Origin: Ichthyophonus hoferi
Lineage: Eukaryota > Opisthokonta > Ichthyosporea > Ichthyophonida > Ichthyophonidae
Direction of reading: 5' to 3'
Assembly (NCBI GenBank): GCA_002751075.1
Contig: NAOQ01000046.1
Coordinates: 151,674-176,450, forward strand
DNA length: 24,777 nucleotides
Made by a program: the position numbers and the translations under genes. Under the pieces are notes generated by a model. That model worked only from the letters and a program-made list of their open reading frames with translations. It ran no database searches and was not told where the DNA came from. Position 1 is the first letter of the stretch. Every line of letters starts with the position of its first letter. Below, piece after piece: positions 1-11,100 of the stretch.

Positions 1-2157
1 TATATCTTATTTAATCAGATATAGCGCTAAGTCATTGATGCATTTCATACAGTTTGTGCTAATGGTAGTGTTTTGCTCTAAAATCAGGGATTCGCTCCTA
101 TGAATACAAATTAATTAATGTTTACAATATTTTTGCTAAATGATTTTGCAAAAGATTTGTTGTACTGCTTTATATGCTATGTGTACATCCTCTTAGGCGA
201 TATCTTCTTATTGTTTAATAAAAATGATTTCACAGTCCACATTTATGAATAAAAACCCGTATGTTCTAGGATCCCGCCTACAAAGGATATTCTTTTCACA
301 AGAGCATCTATTAGTCTTTACAATAAATATGTACAGTCTTCATTTCAATAAGAGAAAGTATTCCTCAGGTCCGTCACCACCTGATCTAGCAATATTGATA
401 GTCATAGTGATGCAATTTCTTCCCTATAACACAAACATCAAGGTTGTTCAACGATGAATCGGACTAATTATGGCGCCATAATTGAAGGTTTTTCAATTAC
501 ATGTTATTGGAGGGAAAGTATTTTCCCATTTTTGATTCAACATATAACTCCCTTCTGAATATATATATCGTGGATTTTCCCGTCAATCAGTATTAAATTT
601 TAAGCGTAGGACAGAATCATTGTGCGGAATTCCGCGAGTAAACCAAGTTTTCTGACCCGCGATGTTTATAGTTTCAAACCAGACTAAAACTAGTTAACTA
701 ATGATCTAAGTACCTCACTTTCAATTGGATTGGTTGTCAAGAACAATATATTATACTGGAGTTAAAACAAGTATTATTCACCTGGATAATATATTAAAAT
801 ATTAATTGTAAATTTGAACATTGCATACAACCATATTATCAAAAACTTGTAATTAATTTTTTTGACTGCGTATCTAATCCCTGAAGCGCGCAACCTTTTG
901 TTTCTACAATCTATATAAGTTTGCGCCATCGACTGTTGTTGGCACAATAACAACATAACAAAGGGCCAAACTTTAGTTATGTCATCGATTCTAATTAGAA
1001 TTAACCAATCAATCCCGCCTTGAAATAATAAACAATCGAGTATAAAAGCAAGTGCACGATGCTGGGGCTTTTGTTATCTTGGAAACTTAAAAGAACCACG
1101 AGTTCTGCTCTGGTATTTATGCGTTCTTTCTTATTTACTTATATAATAGCTGTATATGTTAACATAAAAAGAATATGATTTACTAGGATAAATTTCCATT
1201 TAAATCCGCAACTTGACTTCTACCATAATTAAACAGTTAACTCAAATTGATATATTCAAAAGTAAAAATATGGAGATTTCTCTATATTCGAAACCCAAGA
1301 AGAGAATAAACGAAACCACTCGAAAGGGGTCTCATAAAGAACTAATTAAAAGACTCAGCTGGTGACATAGTCATCAGTGACATCTCGAGCGGTGCTCAGG
1401 GGCAATTCTCTAAATCCTCAAAACGGCTTCTTAGTCAAACGGAAATCTCTAATTCCTTACACGTGTTACATTTATGAATTGGGGTATAGGATTCTATGTA
1501 TCAGAAGTATCAATGCCGCACATGACCCTTGGCATCACTCCACTCCTATGAGAGCTCATAAAAATATTTCAAAAAAATCATTTTTTTCCCAGGCATACAA
1601 TTCTAAAACAACTCATGATGTAAACATATCTAGAGATTGAGTATGTTTGCCAATAGCCTTGGTTCCAAAAATGGATAAACGAATGATAACGGATCTAAAA
1701 AATGTAAAACTTAAGATCACATATTTCTGTAAAAATATTTTGCTAGTATTGGTATTTTACTTTGTGTAGTTATGTCTAGAAACTATGTTTATTAAGTGTT
1801 TTTATTTTTTTGTTTAATTGTGTGCTTTATGGCCAATAGTTCTAAATTATGTGAACAAAACGGTTGGAACTAAAGCGTTTAATGCACCTTTTTATTTATT
1901 ATTTTATTTACTGTTGTTATTTTTTGATCATTACTATAGAGGGAAGACGTTTATTATTAAGTTTGATGTGAATTCTTTGTGAATGATTTTGCTGGTATTG
2001 ATTGGTTCGGAGCGTTTTTCAAGATAGATAATTCAATTAATTCATAGCTAAAATCACACAGCCAATCAGATACTGTATAGATATCAATCAATTATGATTG
2101 GTTAATTTGGATTCAAAGGAATATAATGTAGCATTCCAGGGTCCCAATTGAATCTTT
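1..2157. other. No recognisable gene
   Basis: No exon chain or recognisable protein could be supported on either strand. An 87-codon open frame at 1377-1640 (+) has no family resemblance and no splice support, so it is probably fortuitous. The only structured site seen is the promoter-like CCAAT/TATA pair near 1006-1047. Confidence 0.4.
1006..1047 (+). promoter_or_regulatory. CCAAT plus TATA promoter-like site
   Basis: A CCAATCA motif at about 1006 is followed some 30 bp later by TATAAAAG at about 1040. This is a classical animal core-promoter spacing. No gene could be recognised downstream: the first ATG, near 1119, opens only a short hydrophobic frame. In AT-rich DNA the match could be chance. 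Confidence 0.2.
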
Positions 2158-2340
2158 AAACTTTGTATGTAAGTAAGTAAAATGCATGTATGTATGTATA
2201 TGTTGATGTATTTATGTATATATGTATGTGTTATTGCGTGTATTTATGCATATATGTATGCATATATGTAGGTGTTTATGCATGTATATATATAGTACAT
2301 ATGTACGTATATATATACATTCAGTATTATACACACATGT
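2158..2340. repeat. Degenerate (TATG)n microsatellite
   Basis: Interrupted runs of ATGT/TATG units with embedded TA steps. The repeat lies directly 3' of the stop codon of the minus-strand gene that ends at 2345. Confidence 0.7.
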
Positions 2341-2344
2341 TTTG

Positions 2345-2543
2345 TTAATAATCAAATAAAATTAATTCTTCACCCTCTGGAGTAGTAGTCACTGGCTGGT
2401 AAACTAGATTAGTACTGGGTGGAATAGGAAGAAAGATATGAATCATTTTGTTTTTTAATATATAGAGAGTTACGGTTTTACCTACCCTGTCGATGGTGGT
2501 GGAACACTCTTCAAAGTTGAAAATGGTTGGCTTCCTCATATTC
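2345..2543 (-). CDS. C-terminal exons of an unidentified minus-strand gene
   Basis: Two exons join cleanly. The first covers 2543-2486: acceptor TTCCCAG at 2544-2550, one base completing a codon, then a frame containing MRKPTIFNFEE, and donor GTAGGT at 2485-2480. The second covers 2395-2345: acceptor ACCAG, phase 0, and a frame ending GEELILFDY before a TAA at 2345-2347. The 90-nt intron holds a perfect TACTAAT branch-site-like motif just upstream of the acceptor. The joined tail is polar and acidic, like a cytoplasmic tail, but I do not recognise the family. The upstream exon must end in phase 2; the candidate exon at 3484-3542 does. Whether the EGF-like exon near 3900 belongs to the same gene is inference. 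Confidence 0.5.
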
Positions 2544-2739
2544 CTGGGAATGAAAGCAACAATAAATAAATTTATATTTGCGTATGTATAGGGCATAAGA
2601 TATATCATCCATGACATACATACAATATTGTATAACATACTATACAATGTAACATGCATACACTATAACATAAACACATTGTAAAATATATAGACTGTAG
2701 CATATGTAGACTATAACATATCTACACGATAATCCATAT

Positions 2740-3175
2740 ACACTAATAATATGATTACTATTACAATTACTGTTATTATTAATATAACTATAATTATTAC
2801 AATTTATTACAATTATAATTACTCCTACTATTAATATAATTATTATTATCTTAATTACTATTACTATTACTATTACCATGATCATTACTATTGCTAGTGC
2901 TATTGTGCATTATCATTATCCCATGACTATAATTAATAAATATTATCACAATAACTGTACATATTTCTATTACTATTAATATGAATTTGACTATGACTAT
3001 TCCTATTATTAATACTATGAATAGTAATATTAATATAGCCATTAATATTACTATGACCATTATTATTGATATTGTTATTACTATTGCTGTTGCTACCACT
3101 ATTATTGTTCCCACTACTATTAATTGCTATTATCACAACAATTAATATTACTATTATGATTTTGAATATATACAG
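2740..3175. repeat. ATT/ACT-rich simple repeat
   Basis: About 430 bp of interrupted ATTACT, ATTATT and ACTATT units. The open frames here translate as low-complexity I/V/N runs and are not genes. The array falls inside the inferred intron between the exon at 3484-3542 and the exon at 2486-2543. Confidence 0.75.
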
Positions 3176-3185
3176 CTACTACTCT

Positions 3186-3296
3186 CTATAGAAAATCATT
3201 AACGTGTACACCCTTCATTATTGCTCTTTTCTTTCTCAAAGCTGTCAGAGTGCCCATCTCCTCAACCTTCTTCATCTGCATAGCCCTTAAAAGCTC
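3186..3296 (-). CDS. Candidate exon or open frame, unassigned
   Basis: After a CGAAG acceptor the minus strand is open for 36 codons and includes AMQMKKVEEMGTL and ALRKKRA, ending at a TAG at 3186-3188. Composition is coding-like and basic, unlike the surrounding simple repeats. It does not splice in phase to the exon at 2543. It could be the end of another transcript, an alternative exon, or chance. Confidence 0.25.
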   Translation of the reverse strand, partial: ELLRAMQMKKVEEMGTLTALRKKRAIMKGVHVNDFL

Positions 3297-3483
3297 CTTC
3301 GAATATTAAAATATTTAACAATAGTTAAGCAGAGTAGTAATACAATGTATTATTATTATTATTATTATCACTATTTGTTATATTAGCCATATCAATTATT
3401 AATCTTATTACAAGGAATGGCCAACTAGTCCTTTAACACAAAACACAATACCAAATAATATTTCCATATAAGAAAATACTTAC

Positions 3484-3542
3484 CATTGATATTGTGAATG
3501 TGAAAGTATGTCTTTTATATTATATTTCAGATAACATAAAAG
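3484..3542 (-). CDS. Candidate 59-nt exon
   Basis: Flanked by an ACTAG acceptor and a strong GTAAGT donor (3483-3478). Only one frame is open, starting at phase 0 and ending at phase 2, which is the phase needed by the exon beginning at 2543. The encoded stretch (KYNIKDILSHSQYQ) is not recognisable. Support is the donor strength and the phase match only. Confidence 0.3.
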
Positions 3543-3544
3543 CT

Positions 3545-3775
3545 AGTATAAACAGTATAATATAATATAGTATAGTACAATATATTATAGGATGGTATAG
3601 TAGAGTTAAGTATAGCATTGTATAGTATAATCTACATAATACAGCATTATATAGTACAATATAGCATAGTACATTATAGTATAGCATAGTATAGCATAGT
3701 ATAGTATAATATAGTATAATATAGTATAGTACAGTATAGCATAGTATGGTATAATACAGTATAGAATACTATGAC
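3545..3775. repeat. (TATAG)n pentanucleotide array
   Basis: About 230 bp of interrupted TATAG/TATAA units. It is the reverse complement of the TATAC unit that builds the array at 12380-12765. Confidence 0.8.
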
Positions 3776-3783
3776 ATGCCATA

Positions 3784-4002
3784 TTATTGTATTGTATTGT
3801 AATGTAGTATAATATTTAGAAAGTGGACTTGGGATGTATGGAAACAGTTAACATTTATGCACATGTTGTGCACCACAGTGTAGCTTGTACAACAGCTGGA
3901 ACAGGTATATCTCCCTTTGATGTTCTGGCACACTCCTTCACCTCCACATATTATAGAGTTGGCTGAACACTCATTTATATATGTAGAAAGAATAGTTAAC
4001 AT
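3784..4002 (-). CDS. EGF-like domain exon
   Basis: The minus-strand frame contains a calcium-binding-type EGF module with its core at 3969-3859. It opens INEC and continues CGGEGVCQNIKGRYTC, then a Cys-rich end and a final Cys in HNMC. The spacing C-x6-C-x5-C-x8-C fits the EGF family; the next step has one extra residue and an extra Cys, so the module is slightly unusual. EGF modules mediate extracellular protein contacts in secreted or membrane proteins of animals. Exon borders are uncertain: no strong acceptor precedes INEC, and the donor (possibly GTTAAC after C6) is weak. It lies upstream of the terminal exons at 2345-2543 on the same strand, so a receptor or adhesion protein is possible. 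A degenerate exon is the alternative. Confidence 0.5.
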   Translation of the reverse strand: MLTILSTYINECSANSIICGGEGVCQNIKGRYTCSSCCTSYTVVHNMCINVNCFHTSQVHFLNIILHYNTIQ

Positions 4003-4199
4003 TGTGTTTAGAAAAATGAATAACTATTTTATGAAGAGACATATAGTCAGAGAAGATAACAGAATCAAATGGATAAAAGGAAACAAGAATATATTGATAT
4101 GTTGCAAATCAAAAGATGTAGAGAAAAACAAACTGAACAAGAACTACATCTATTACTTTAAACCAAAGGGCACAATAGTAGCATCAAAATAATATCATA

Positions 4200-5840
4200 A
4201 AAGCGTCTAGGAGTGTCTAAACTTAGCTTTAAATTGCATCACATATTTTACTTTTAACGCGAGTGTTTTAACAACTACATCATCTAATTCACGTTGGCGT
4301 ATTTGGGTTGTCACACCTATATGCCTGCGTAAAAATTTTCTTTATAAATTTGCTGGACATAATGCTTAATAGTTGACTTAATGGAGTTACTAGGTTTTGT
4401 GACCATGATATACTATTTAAGCTTTCTATACTACCATATTGTGAATAATAAGTGGATACTGGAGCGTTTCTGAGACTTACAATTGGTTAAAAAAAGAGAG
4501 AAGACCGAATTAAAGAGTTTTTTAACATGTCCCTTTGCATACACGAGGTACTAATGTGCTAAGACATATTTATTATTATTATAAAAGTCAGAAGGACGTG
4601 TCTTAGGCAAGATGACTAAACAATTTTATCAGGAACCCAAAACATACCATCTGAAATGGCTTACTACATGTCACATGGCCTCTGCCGTAGGATGGCTCAA
4701 TTTTGTTTAACCCAATCATCTTGGATTGCCATTTAACACCAATAGATTGCACTATCTATTTTTCCAGATTACGATAATAATTGGTAATAATATTAGATAA
4801 CTATAGGTATATAAAGAAATACCAAAACTAAATATTTATGTTTCAATATTTTCTATATCGTGAATTATCAATAAAAAAATAAATTACATAAATACAATAA
4901 AAGTATTTCCAACACTAACAACTACTTAATAATCTTTTGCATTGCACAATTACTTAGTATTTTCTCTGACTAGTTTCATTATCACACTCCAGGCCTCAAA
5001 CTTTAGCAGTTGGAATGTGGGCCGATAGTACATGACCACAATTTATGCTGTGGTATTCACAACTGAGCCATATACCTGTAATTAAACCTTGTTCGTGCAA
5101 ACGGGTTTCACAGGGTCTGAACCAATGACCACAATACACCAATGATACCGTGTTATTCAACATATATATGGAAGCAACCTTCCAAATGCGGAATTACTAA
5201 ATCCCCATAGATTTCTCCTAGATAAACAATACAGTATTATTAATCACTATATATATATATTATTACTGCGTGCATATAGACTCTATGCAGATAGAATTAA
5301 TTAACTATACCATTACGCCTAAGGGTTAGAAGCAACCCTCTAATAGTACATCAACACTTAACCCATGATTAATAAATAATGTTCAAACTCAGGGTATGGC
5401 CAACGAGGTTTGGCAATTATTAATAGTTTAGTAGTTCGTAGCTAAATGAGCACTATGCAATACTTAACCAGAACTTCAAGAACGTGTAAAAGGTGCTAGA
5501 TGTGCTAGCATTTATAGCATTTACTGACGATTTAATCATGGCACAAACTATTAACTAAAAGATCAGCGTGGCTTTTTACAAAGTATTCCAGCCAATAATA
5601 AATAAAATGATTTTTCAGTGAGTCTCCTGAAAACCTCCAACTATGGTCTACGCCTAACAGGCCATTGGATGCCTCCAATTTACGTACAATCACCATATTA
5701 GGTACTCCACACCCACGTACTTGGAGGCCACCTTTGGATTAACCAATGTGAGTGCTGCATCTTTGCCGATTGACACTAATCACAACAAATTACTACATTA
5801 TTTTCGCAACAGTCAGAAGTCTTGACTTAGAATAGTTCAA
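4200..5840. other. Intergenic or intronic, mostly no gene seen
   Basis: Apart from the tRNA/SINE-like segment at 4985-5195 and a short imperfect hairpin (GCCTCCAA at 5671-5678 pairing with TTGGAGGC at 5721-5728), I see no supportable exon or known element on either strand. Confidence 0.35.
4985..5195 (-). mobile_element. tRNA-like / SINE-like sequence
   Basis: On the minus strand TGGCTCAGTTGTG (5070-5058) is close to the RNA polymerase III box A. GTTTGAGGCC (5001-4992) is a one-mismatch box B about 56 nt further on, and a second box-B-like GGTTCAGACCC lies at 5123-5113. The word TTGTGGTCAT occurs twice, as if two monomers were partly duplicated. An AT-rich tail follows. These are traits of tRNA-derived SINEs. 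The minus strand is also open for about 65 codons here (YCGHWFRPCETRLHEQ), so a coding remnant is the alternative. Confidence 0.3.
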
Positions 5841-5847
5841 GACATAG

Positions 5848-5952
5848 TCTGACAGCGAAGAAGAAGTTTATGATCTTAGAAGAGAGTCATTATATCTAGA
5901 TATTGACAGAGGTAGATTCAATATTAATTCGATCTGCTATGATTTGGATTGA
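5848..5952 (+). CDS. Short coding-like frame, unassigned
   Basis: After an ACATAG acceptor-like site the plus strand is open for 34 codons (SDSEEEVYDLRRES...) to a TGA. Composition is acidic and coding-like, but no partner exon or family was recognised. Low confidence. Confidence 0.15.
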   Translation, partial: SDSEEEVYDLRRESLYLDIDRGRFNINSICYDLD

Positions 5953-6168
5953 GCAGAAATAGACTAATAGTCATGTTGTAGAAGTTCCTACAAATTACCA
6001 TGGCGTACACAACAGCACAGCTATACATAAATAATGTATCGCAATAATAAAAAATTAAAACATTGGTGGAAGTAGTACTAGTATATGAAGTACTGCATTT
6101 TTGGTTATCCATCTTTGCAGACTTATTAATGGTTAGCAATGTAGCATTTATTTAAGAACTATTCTTAC

Positions 6169-6368
6169 CAATAAGGACATTAAGTATATGTACACATATC
6201 GAATTAGTGTCAGTTCTAACGACTTGTTCACAGTTGTCGGGATTTCCAATTGTCCATTTAATAGTAATTAATTTGGCTGGGCCAGCAGTATTAATAGTCA
6301 CTTGATCGGATCTGTCCTTAACGCACAGTGTTGTGGTAGAAGCTCTAGAGAAGGTCCATATACTGACT
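6169..6368 (-). CDS. Candidate 200-nt exon, unassigned
   Basis: Acceptor CCTAG and a good GTAAGA donor bracket one open frame of 66 codons including CVKDRSDQVTINTAG and IKWTIGNPDNCEQ. It would join at phase 2 in and phase 1 out. It lies in the same orientation as, and upstream of, the EGF-like exon. Part of it overlaps a copy of the dispersed repeat (6230-6446), so it could be repeat-derived coding sequence. No family was recognised. Confidence 0.25.
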
Positions 6369-6446
6369 CTAGGTAACTGGTCGTAGTAATAATACCTCTG
6401 CTCTAATTCAAAAGGAATCTATGCTTTGATTCGCTTGGGTGCTTTA
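6230..6446 (+). repeat. Dispersed repeat, copy E (right part)
   Basis: Similar to 24290-24460: both share blocks such as the one ending CGCTTGGGTGC, TAACTGG/TAACTGA followed by GTAGTAAT, and the TTGATC..ATCTGTCCTTA block. The opposite strand of the family has coding potential (PKRIKA near the end of both copies). Copies have diverged by substitutions and small indels. Confidence 0.55.
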
Positions 6447-6484
6447 TTATTGCCTATTTTTATTTTTATTTTTTGCTTCGTTTT

Positions 6485-6580
6485 ATAGCCAGTGCTAACT
6501 TTCTAACCTTTGGTTAGCACCAATATGAGGCTAAGTTCAATAACTTAATGAACCTAAGCATAAATATCCGCACTGGCTAT
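6485..6580. mobile_element. Inverted-repeat (MITE-like) element
   Basis: A perfect 11-bp inverted repeat, ATAGCCAGTGC (6485-6495) and GCACTGGCTAT (6570-6580), encloses about 75 bp that itself contains smaller hairpins (GCTAAC/GTTAGC). The arrangement suggests a miniature inverted-repeat element or a cruciform. No target-site duplication was found. Confidence 0.4.
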
Positions 6581-6602
6581 CTCGATAAGGCTATCTCGAT
6601 AA
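6575..6602. repeat. 14-bp perfect tandem duplication
   Basis: GGCTATCTCGATAA occurs twice head to tail. The first copy overlaps the right arm of the inverted-repeat element. Confidence 0.8.
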
Positions 6603-6781
6603 GAATATATTAGTGTTTCCTTATATGGCTCATTAACTAATTCACTACATGCAAAACCATCAATCGACAAAACAATTATAACTACCCGTATATTCGGAGT
6701 TAACGTTCTTGTAACAATTTTGATAAGATATGTTGCGTGTCAAATCAACATATATAAATCACATCTACCCTGCACGCTTTC

Positions 6782-6791
6782 TTTATTTATT
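6782..6791 (-). terminator. EIF2D polyadenylation signal
   Basis: On the minus strand AATAAATAAA (two overlapping AATAAA hexamers) lies about 75 nt past the EIF2D stop codon, the right distance for a 3' end signal. Confidence 0.5.
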
Positions 6792-6863
6792 ATCAATCAG
6801 AGATCATAAAAGAAGTAATAATATCCGTGTATTCAAATGTGAAAACATGGCTGTTGCCACAGT

Positions 6864-8122
6864 TCACTTCCTTGATTTGGCACGTCCTGATTTATCTGTA
6901 ATCTCCAAAAACTGAGATGGGTATAAATATGCCTTAGTATATATTTCCAGTCAAAAATTGTCAGTTTACTTTATTAAAATTTAAATGCACATTAAAATAT
7001 CAAAGCATGGCCAGAGAGACATGACATAGATACTAAAAAATAAAGATGAGCTAGAAGAAAGTAAATAATAAGAATAATAAACGGTGGTATAATCATGATA
7101 GTTCAAAAGGGGGGAGTGTACATGCCTGTGACAATATTAAGAATGAAAACAAAAAGAAGACAAGAAAATATCAAAGTAAAGACCCAAAAGAAAAACCAAA
7201 AATAATAATAATAAGAAAGAGACATAATACATGAAATTAAAAAGAAATGCACAGTGCATGCAGAGCAGAACACACCTTATAAGAAATCAGGCCAAAGACA
7301 AGACACTATGATCATCATAAAACAAATATAGTTGTATAGTTGGTAGGTAAACAGAGAGAGAAAACCTACCTTCTTCGGTATGGCATATTTAGATTGTAAG
7401 GCAGATTCAACATGACGTACTGCATGGCCTTGAATCAGCACCTCAGGGCCCGTGGCCTGGCCACCCACACTACATGGTTGCACTTAAAGGACCAATCGAT
7501 AGTCAGTATTCTAATTTATAACTTACAAACCAATCAGGAAGACTATTTTTAATGAATATGATTAGTAGGGTAATTGACAGGATTAATATGTTGGACAGGG
7601 GCATATCTGTACCTTTCCCCTATCCTAAATGGTACCAAGTTATCAGACACACCCATTACAAACAAACACATACAAATACAAAAAGATGCACAGAAATAAA
7701 TAGCTACATAGAGATATTCACTTATAGCCATATAATACTTAAATATGCACACACCTCCACATTCGCCTCCATCGGAACATATATACATATACATATACAT
7801 ATACCTATGCACATACATAAACGCAAAACTAAACCTAAATATTTACATGTACATTAACACATAGCCAGAGAAATAGCTACATACTTCCAACTCCCCTATC
7901 AACATCTCTCCTATAACGACAGACGCCAGTAAATTAACCATGATCCAAGATGCATACACATATGAACACCAACCTGTCGAGCTAGCCGCAGCCATAGTCT
8001 GCAGCTCCCTGGCAAAACCATCTACATCCACACAGAACAGCGACAATCCGCGTACCAATGTCACAACCTTGCGGCCCATGATTTGCTGGCAGACCACTTG
8101 GATCTTAGGCGCGCTACCCTTT
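6864..8122 (-). CDS. EIF2D: EIF2D exons 18-20: SUI1 (eIF1-like) domain
   Basis: Residues about 470-569. Exon 18 has the SUI1 core MGRKVVTLVRGLSLF (human SNKKVTVVRNLEAYG). Exon 19 has EVLIQGHAVRHVES and YAIPKK, matching QVQIQGNQVHHLGW and YQLPRK. Exon 20 gives the basic tail SGRAKSRK and a TGA at 6866-6864. The exon 18 donor was set at GTGTTC (7969) because only that choice keeps exon 19 in frame. SUI1 folds sit at the P site and assist start-codon and tRNA handling. Confidence 0.92.
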
Positions 8123-11100
8123 CTGAATTGTGTAGTTTGTGTTTATAGATCGGTTAGTACAATGTTTATCTATTGGTCAGGAAAGATCTGGATAATATAT
8201 AACTATGACTAATACTATAAGTAAAAGTATAAGTATATATAAAAATATGTATATGTATATGTGTATATAAATATATAAGGTGTTTTTCGAGTACTTGCTT
8301 GTATGCTATTTCAAGGGATGATTATAGGTACGCATGTGGTGTTAGTCCATCCCTATAAGGAAATCATAGAACACTGTCTATTACCTTTTACCTTTTACTT
8401 ATTAAACCCGTCGCTTCCCTAAACCATTATACATAACACACCAATCCCATATATCTTTAACAGTTATTCTGTGGCCTCATATTTCCCCATGGCTTTGCTG
8501 CCATTTTCATGTCTCTAACCCACCTATACTAACTCCATTTTTCTTTTTCCCAAGCAATCAAGCCTTTGAGCCAAGCTTATTACCTACTCGAATATGCTAC
8601 TATTATTATATATATTCTATATATAATTACATTATGATTCCTTTCCTCTCCCATCAACCACTATAATCACTCACCTAATAACTGGATCCTGGCCCACTGG
8701 AGACAGCCTATGGTACGGCTGACACTTATTGACCATTCTATAGAAGGGTTTGAATATTATTATATAGTAGTATGTTGTTCGTGTCGTAAATACGTATATG
8801 TACAAGAATAATGACAGAGGTCAAAGGACCTTCTAGGCATCCATATTGTAGTGCATCCATTGATGGAAACCTGCATATATAACAGCATATAAACATGAAA
8901 CATATAGTACCAAAACATAACTGTATATAGAAACACCCACAAATGCGCTCACACATTCACAAGTGTGAAATAAAGAAACATATATAATCATTTTCCCTCT
9001 CCTTACCGATTAACTACATCTTCTCTGGGCATCTCTTTTAAGTCTTCATGTTTTGTTAACAGAACCGCAGTAAGGTGGGGGTCCAGCTGGATCACTCTAT
9101 ATAAGCATATGCATATCACGTAGTATTGAGTAAATATGCAACACATTTTATTATGAGATACTGTCGTTTAAAAATATTGGTGTGCCAACAAAGCATAAAT
9201 ATAGAACTTATTTGTCTATCACTTGGAAATATTCAACATTTTCTTAGTTTAATAAAAAAAGAGATATATATATATATACCTTTACAATACACGTTTTATT
9301 TATGTATCTTACATATAAATGGGCTGCATGTTTTATTTACATATATATATTATTTTTAATTTAATTCAATTCTTCTTTAAAAATATAAATTATTGTGTTA
9401 TGATTATATTTATGGTTTATTATTGTATTAGATTAGTGTAAGTATGCATAAAACCTGCATCTAGTGGAAGTTATCCCCACATATGTAAGTATAGATAGAG
9501 GGACAGTCATGCATAAAGGTACAAGGATATGTATATGTACATGTACATGTCTGCTCCGTAGGAATGATGACGAATAATTAAGTATCATTATGATAAGTAA
9601 AAATAAATAACAGGGCAAAGATAACAGTACAGGCAAGGCAAGATAATAAAGAATTGCTAAATAGCCAATAACCAATAATGATGGAATAGAGAGAGAAAAA
9701 ATAAAATAAAGCGTGTACAGATAATAGCAATAGCAAATAATGAATAATAAGGATGCAACTAGATGATACAGTTTGTTGGTACTAGTAATATATATACTAA
9801 TATAATGTGTGATTATAAAATTATATGTCTATATTACACTATTAGGTATATAGGTTGATGATATTTTAAAAAAGACTTGTTTACTGTGGGGGGTTTGTTT
9901 TTGAGAAAATAATAGTAAAAAAATATTATATTCAGAAACATAGGCTATACATGTACAATTACATACCTTTTATTGCGGGGATCAATTAAATTGTTTGCAG
10001 TGGCATATATATTGACTACTTCTCTTATGTCAGAAAACATATAGTATTTATGTCTGTAGAAAATGTAGCCATTTTAATCAGTATGTGGTTCTATTGTATC
10101 AATATTCTTAATACTCTTGATGTTACAATCTCCTAGCCCTTCCACCTTAACTAGCATCGCTTATTGTAATATTCATATGAAATAAAGGGTGTGATTGGGC
10201 ATTATAATATAATAAACCTGTAACCAATTGATTGCATACTTTAAATAGTAGGCACATACAAACTCGTTGAATTATGACAGTTTTAAAATCCATGGGGAGT
10301 AATCAATACCACCTTTTAAATCATATTAACATGCAGAGGTCCAAAAATAACACAGAGTGTCAAATATAGCCACCCATACAACTTAGGTGAAGTAACTATA
10401 GTGATAATTATCCAATTAAATCATAGTGGGTTCTGAAGTATTCTATATGAGACAGATTGAGGACTCTTGATTCTGCAGTGATAGTAAATAAAGGCTATAC
10501 AATTTTTATCCAAAATCCTCTGGTTGCAATAGTAGGCTGCCACACTAGATATAGATGATATAAATACTATACAGGCTGGAATCAACCCATAGCCGTATAA
10601 TTATAGAGGCACTTAGACTGAAATGAGAGAGAGGTTTAATAAGGATGGTAAAGAAAAGGTGTATGACATACTTGGGAATATCTCCAAAAAAGGGCTTGAG
10701 GGCATTGGTTGGCTTGAATACTTCTTGCACAGCAAAGGGTTTGTCGTCTCTGTTTATATATTTTATTTGATTTTCAGTGTGCTTTAATTTAGGTTAATTT
10801 AATTTAATTGATAAACAACTAATTAGGATCATTAGGAGGTTTGTTAGTAACGAACATCAGTCTATAGAACAGTCTCGCATCTAAATCGGCAAATTTACCA
10901 TACATACTATGATGATGGTATATGAACTGAAAAAGAAAAAGGCATAAAGATTAGGATATGTGAAAGAAGATGCCATAATAAGAATATTAATAAAAAGAAA
11001 CCAATTAAAATTAAAACTATATAAAAACCCCCAAACTTTTTTTAAATTTTTTTTTAAAATTATTAGTGAAGATATTTAAAATTAAAATTAAATTAAATTA

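Noticed and set aside
2640-3136. Ile/Val/Asn-rich open frames on the minus strand
   Set aside because: Low-complexity translation of the ATT/ACT repeat.
3917-4192. 91-codon plus-strand open frame
   Set aside because: Opposite strand of the EGF-like exon over its first third; the rest is Lys/Asn/Ile-rich without splice support.
7970-7974. EIF2D exon 18 donor at GTTGGTG (7973)
   Set aside because: That choice leaves exon 19 out of frame. The GTGTTC donor four bases downstream restores phase 2 and the family alignment.
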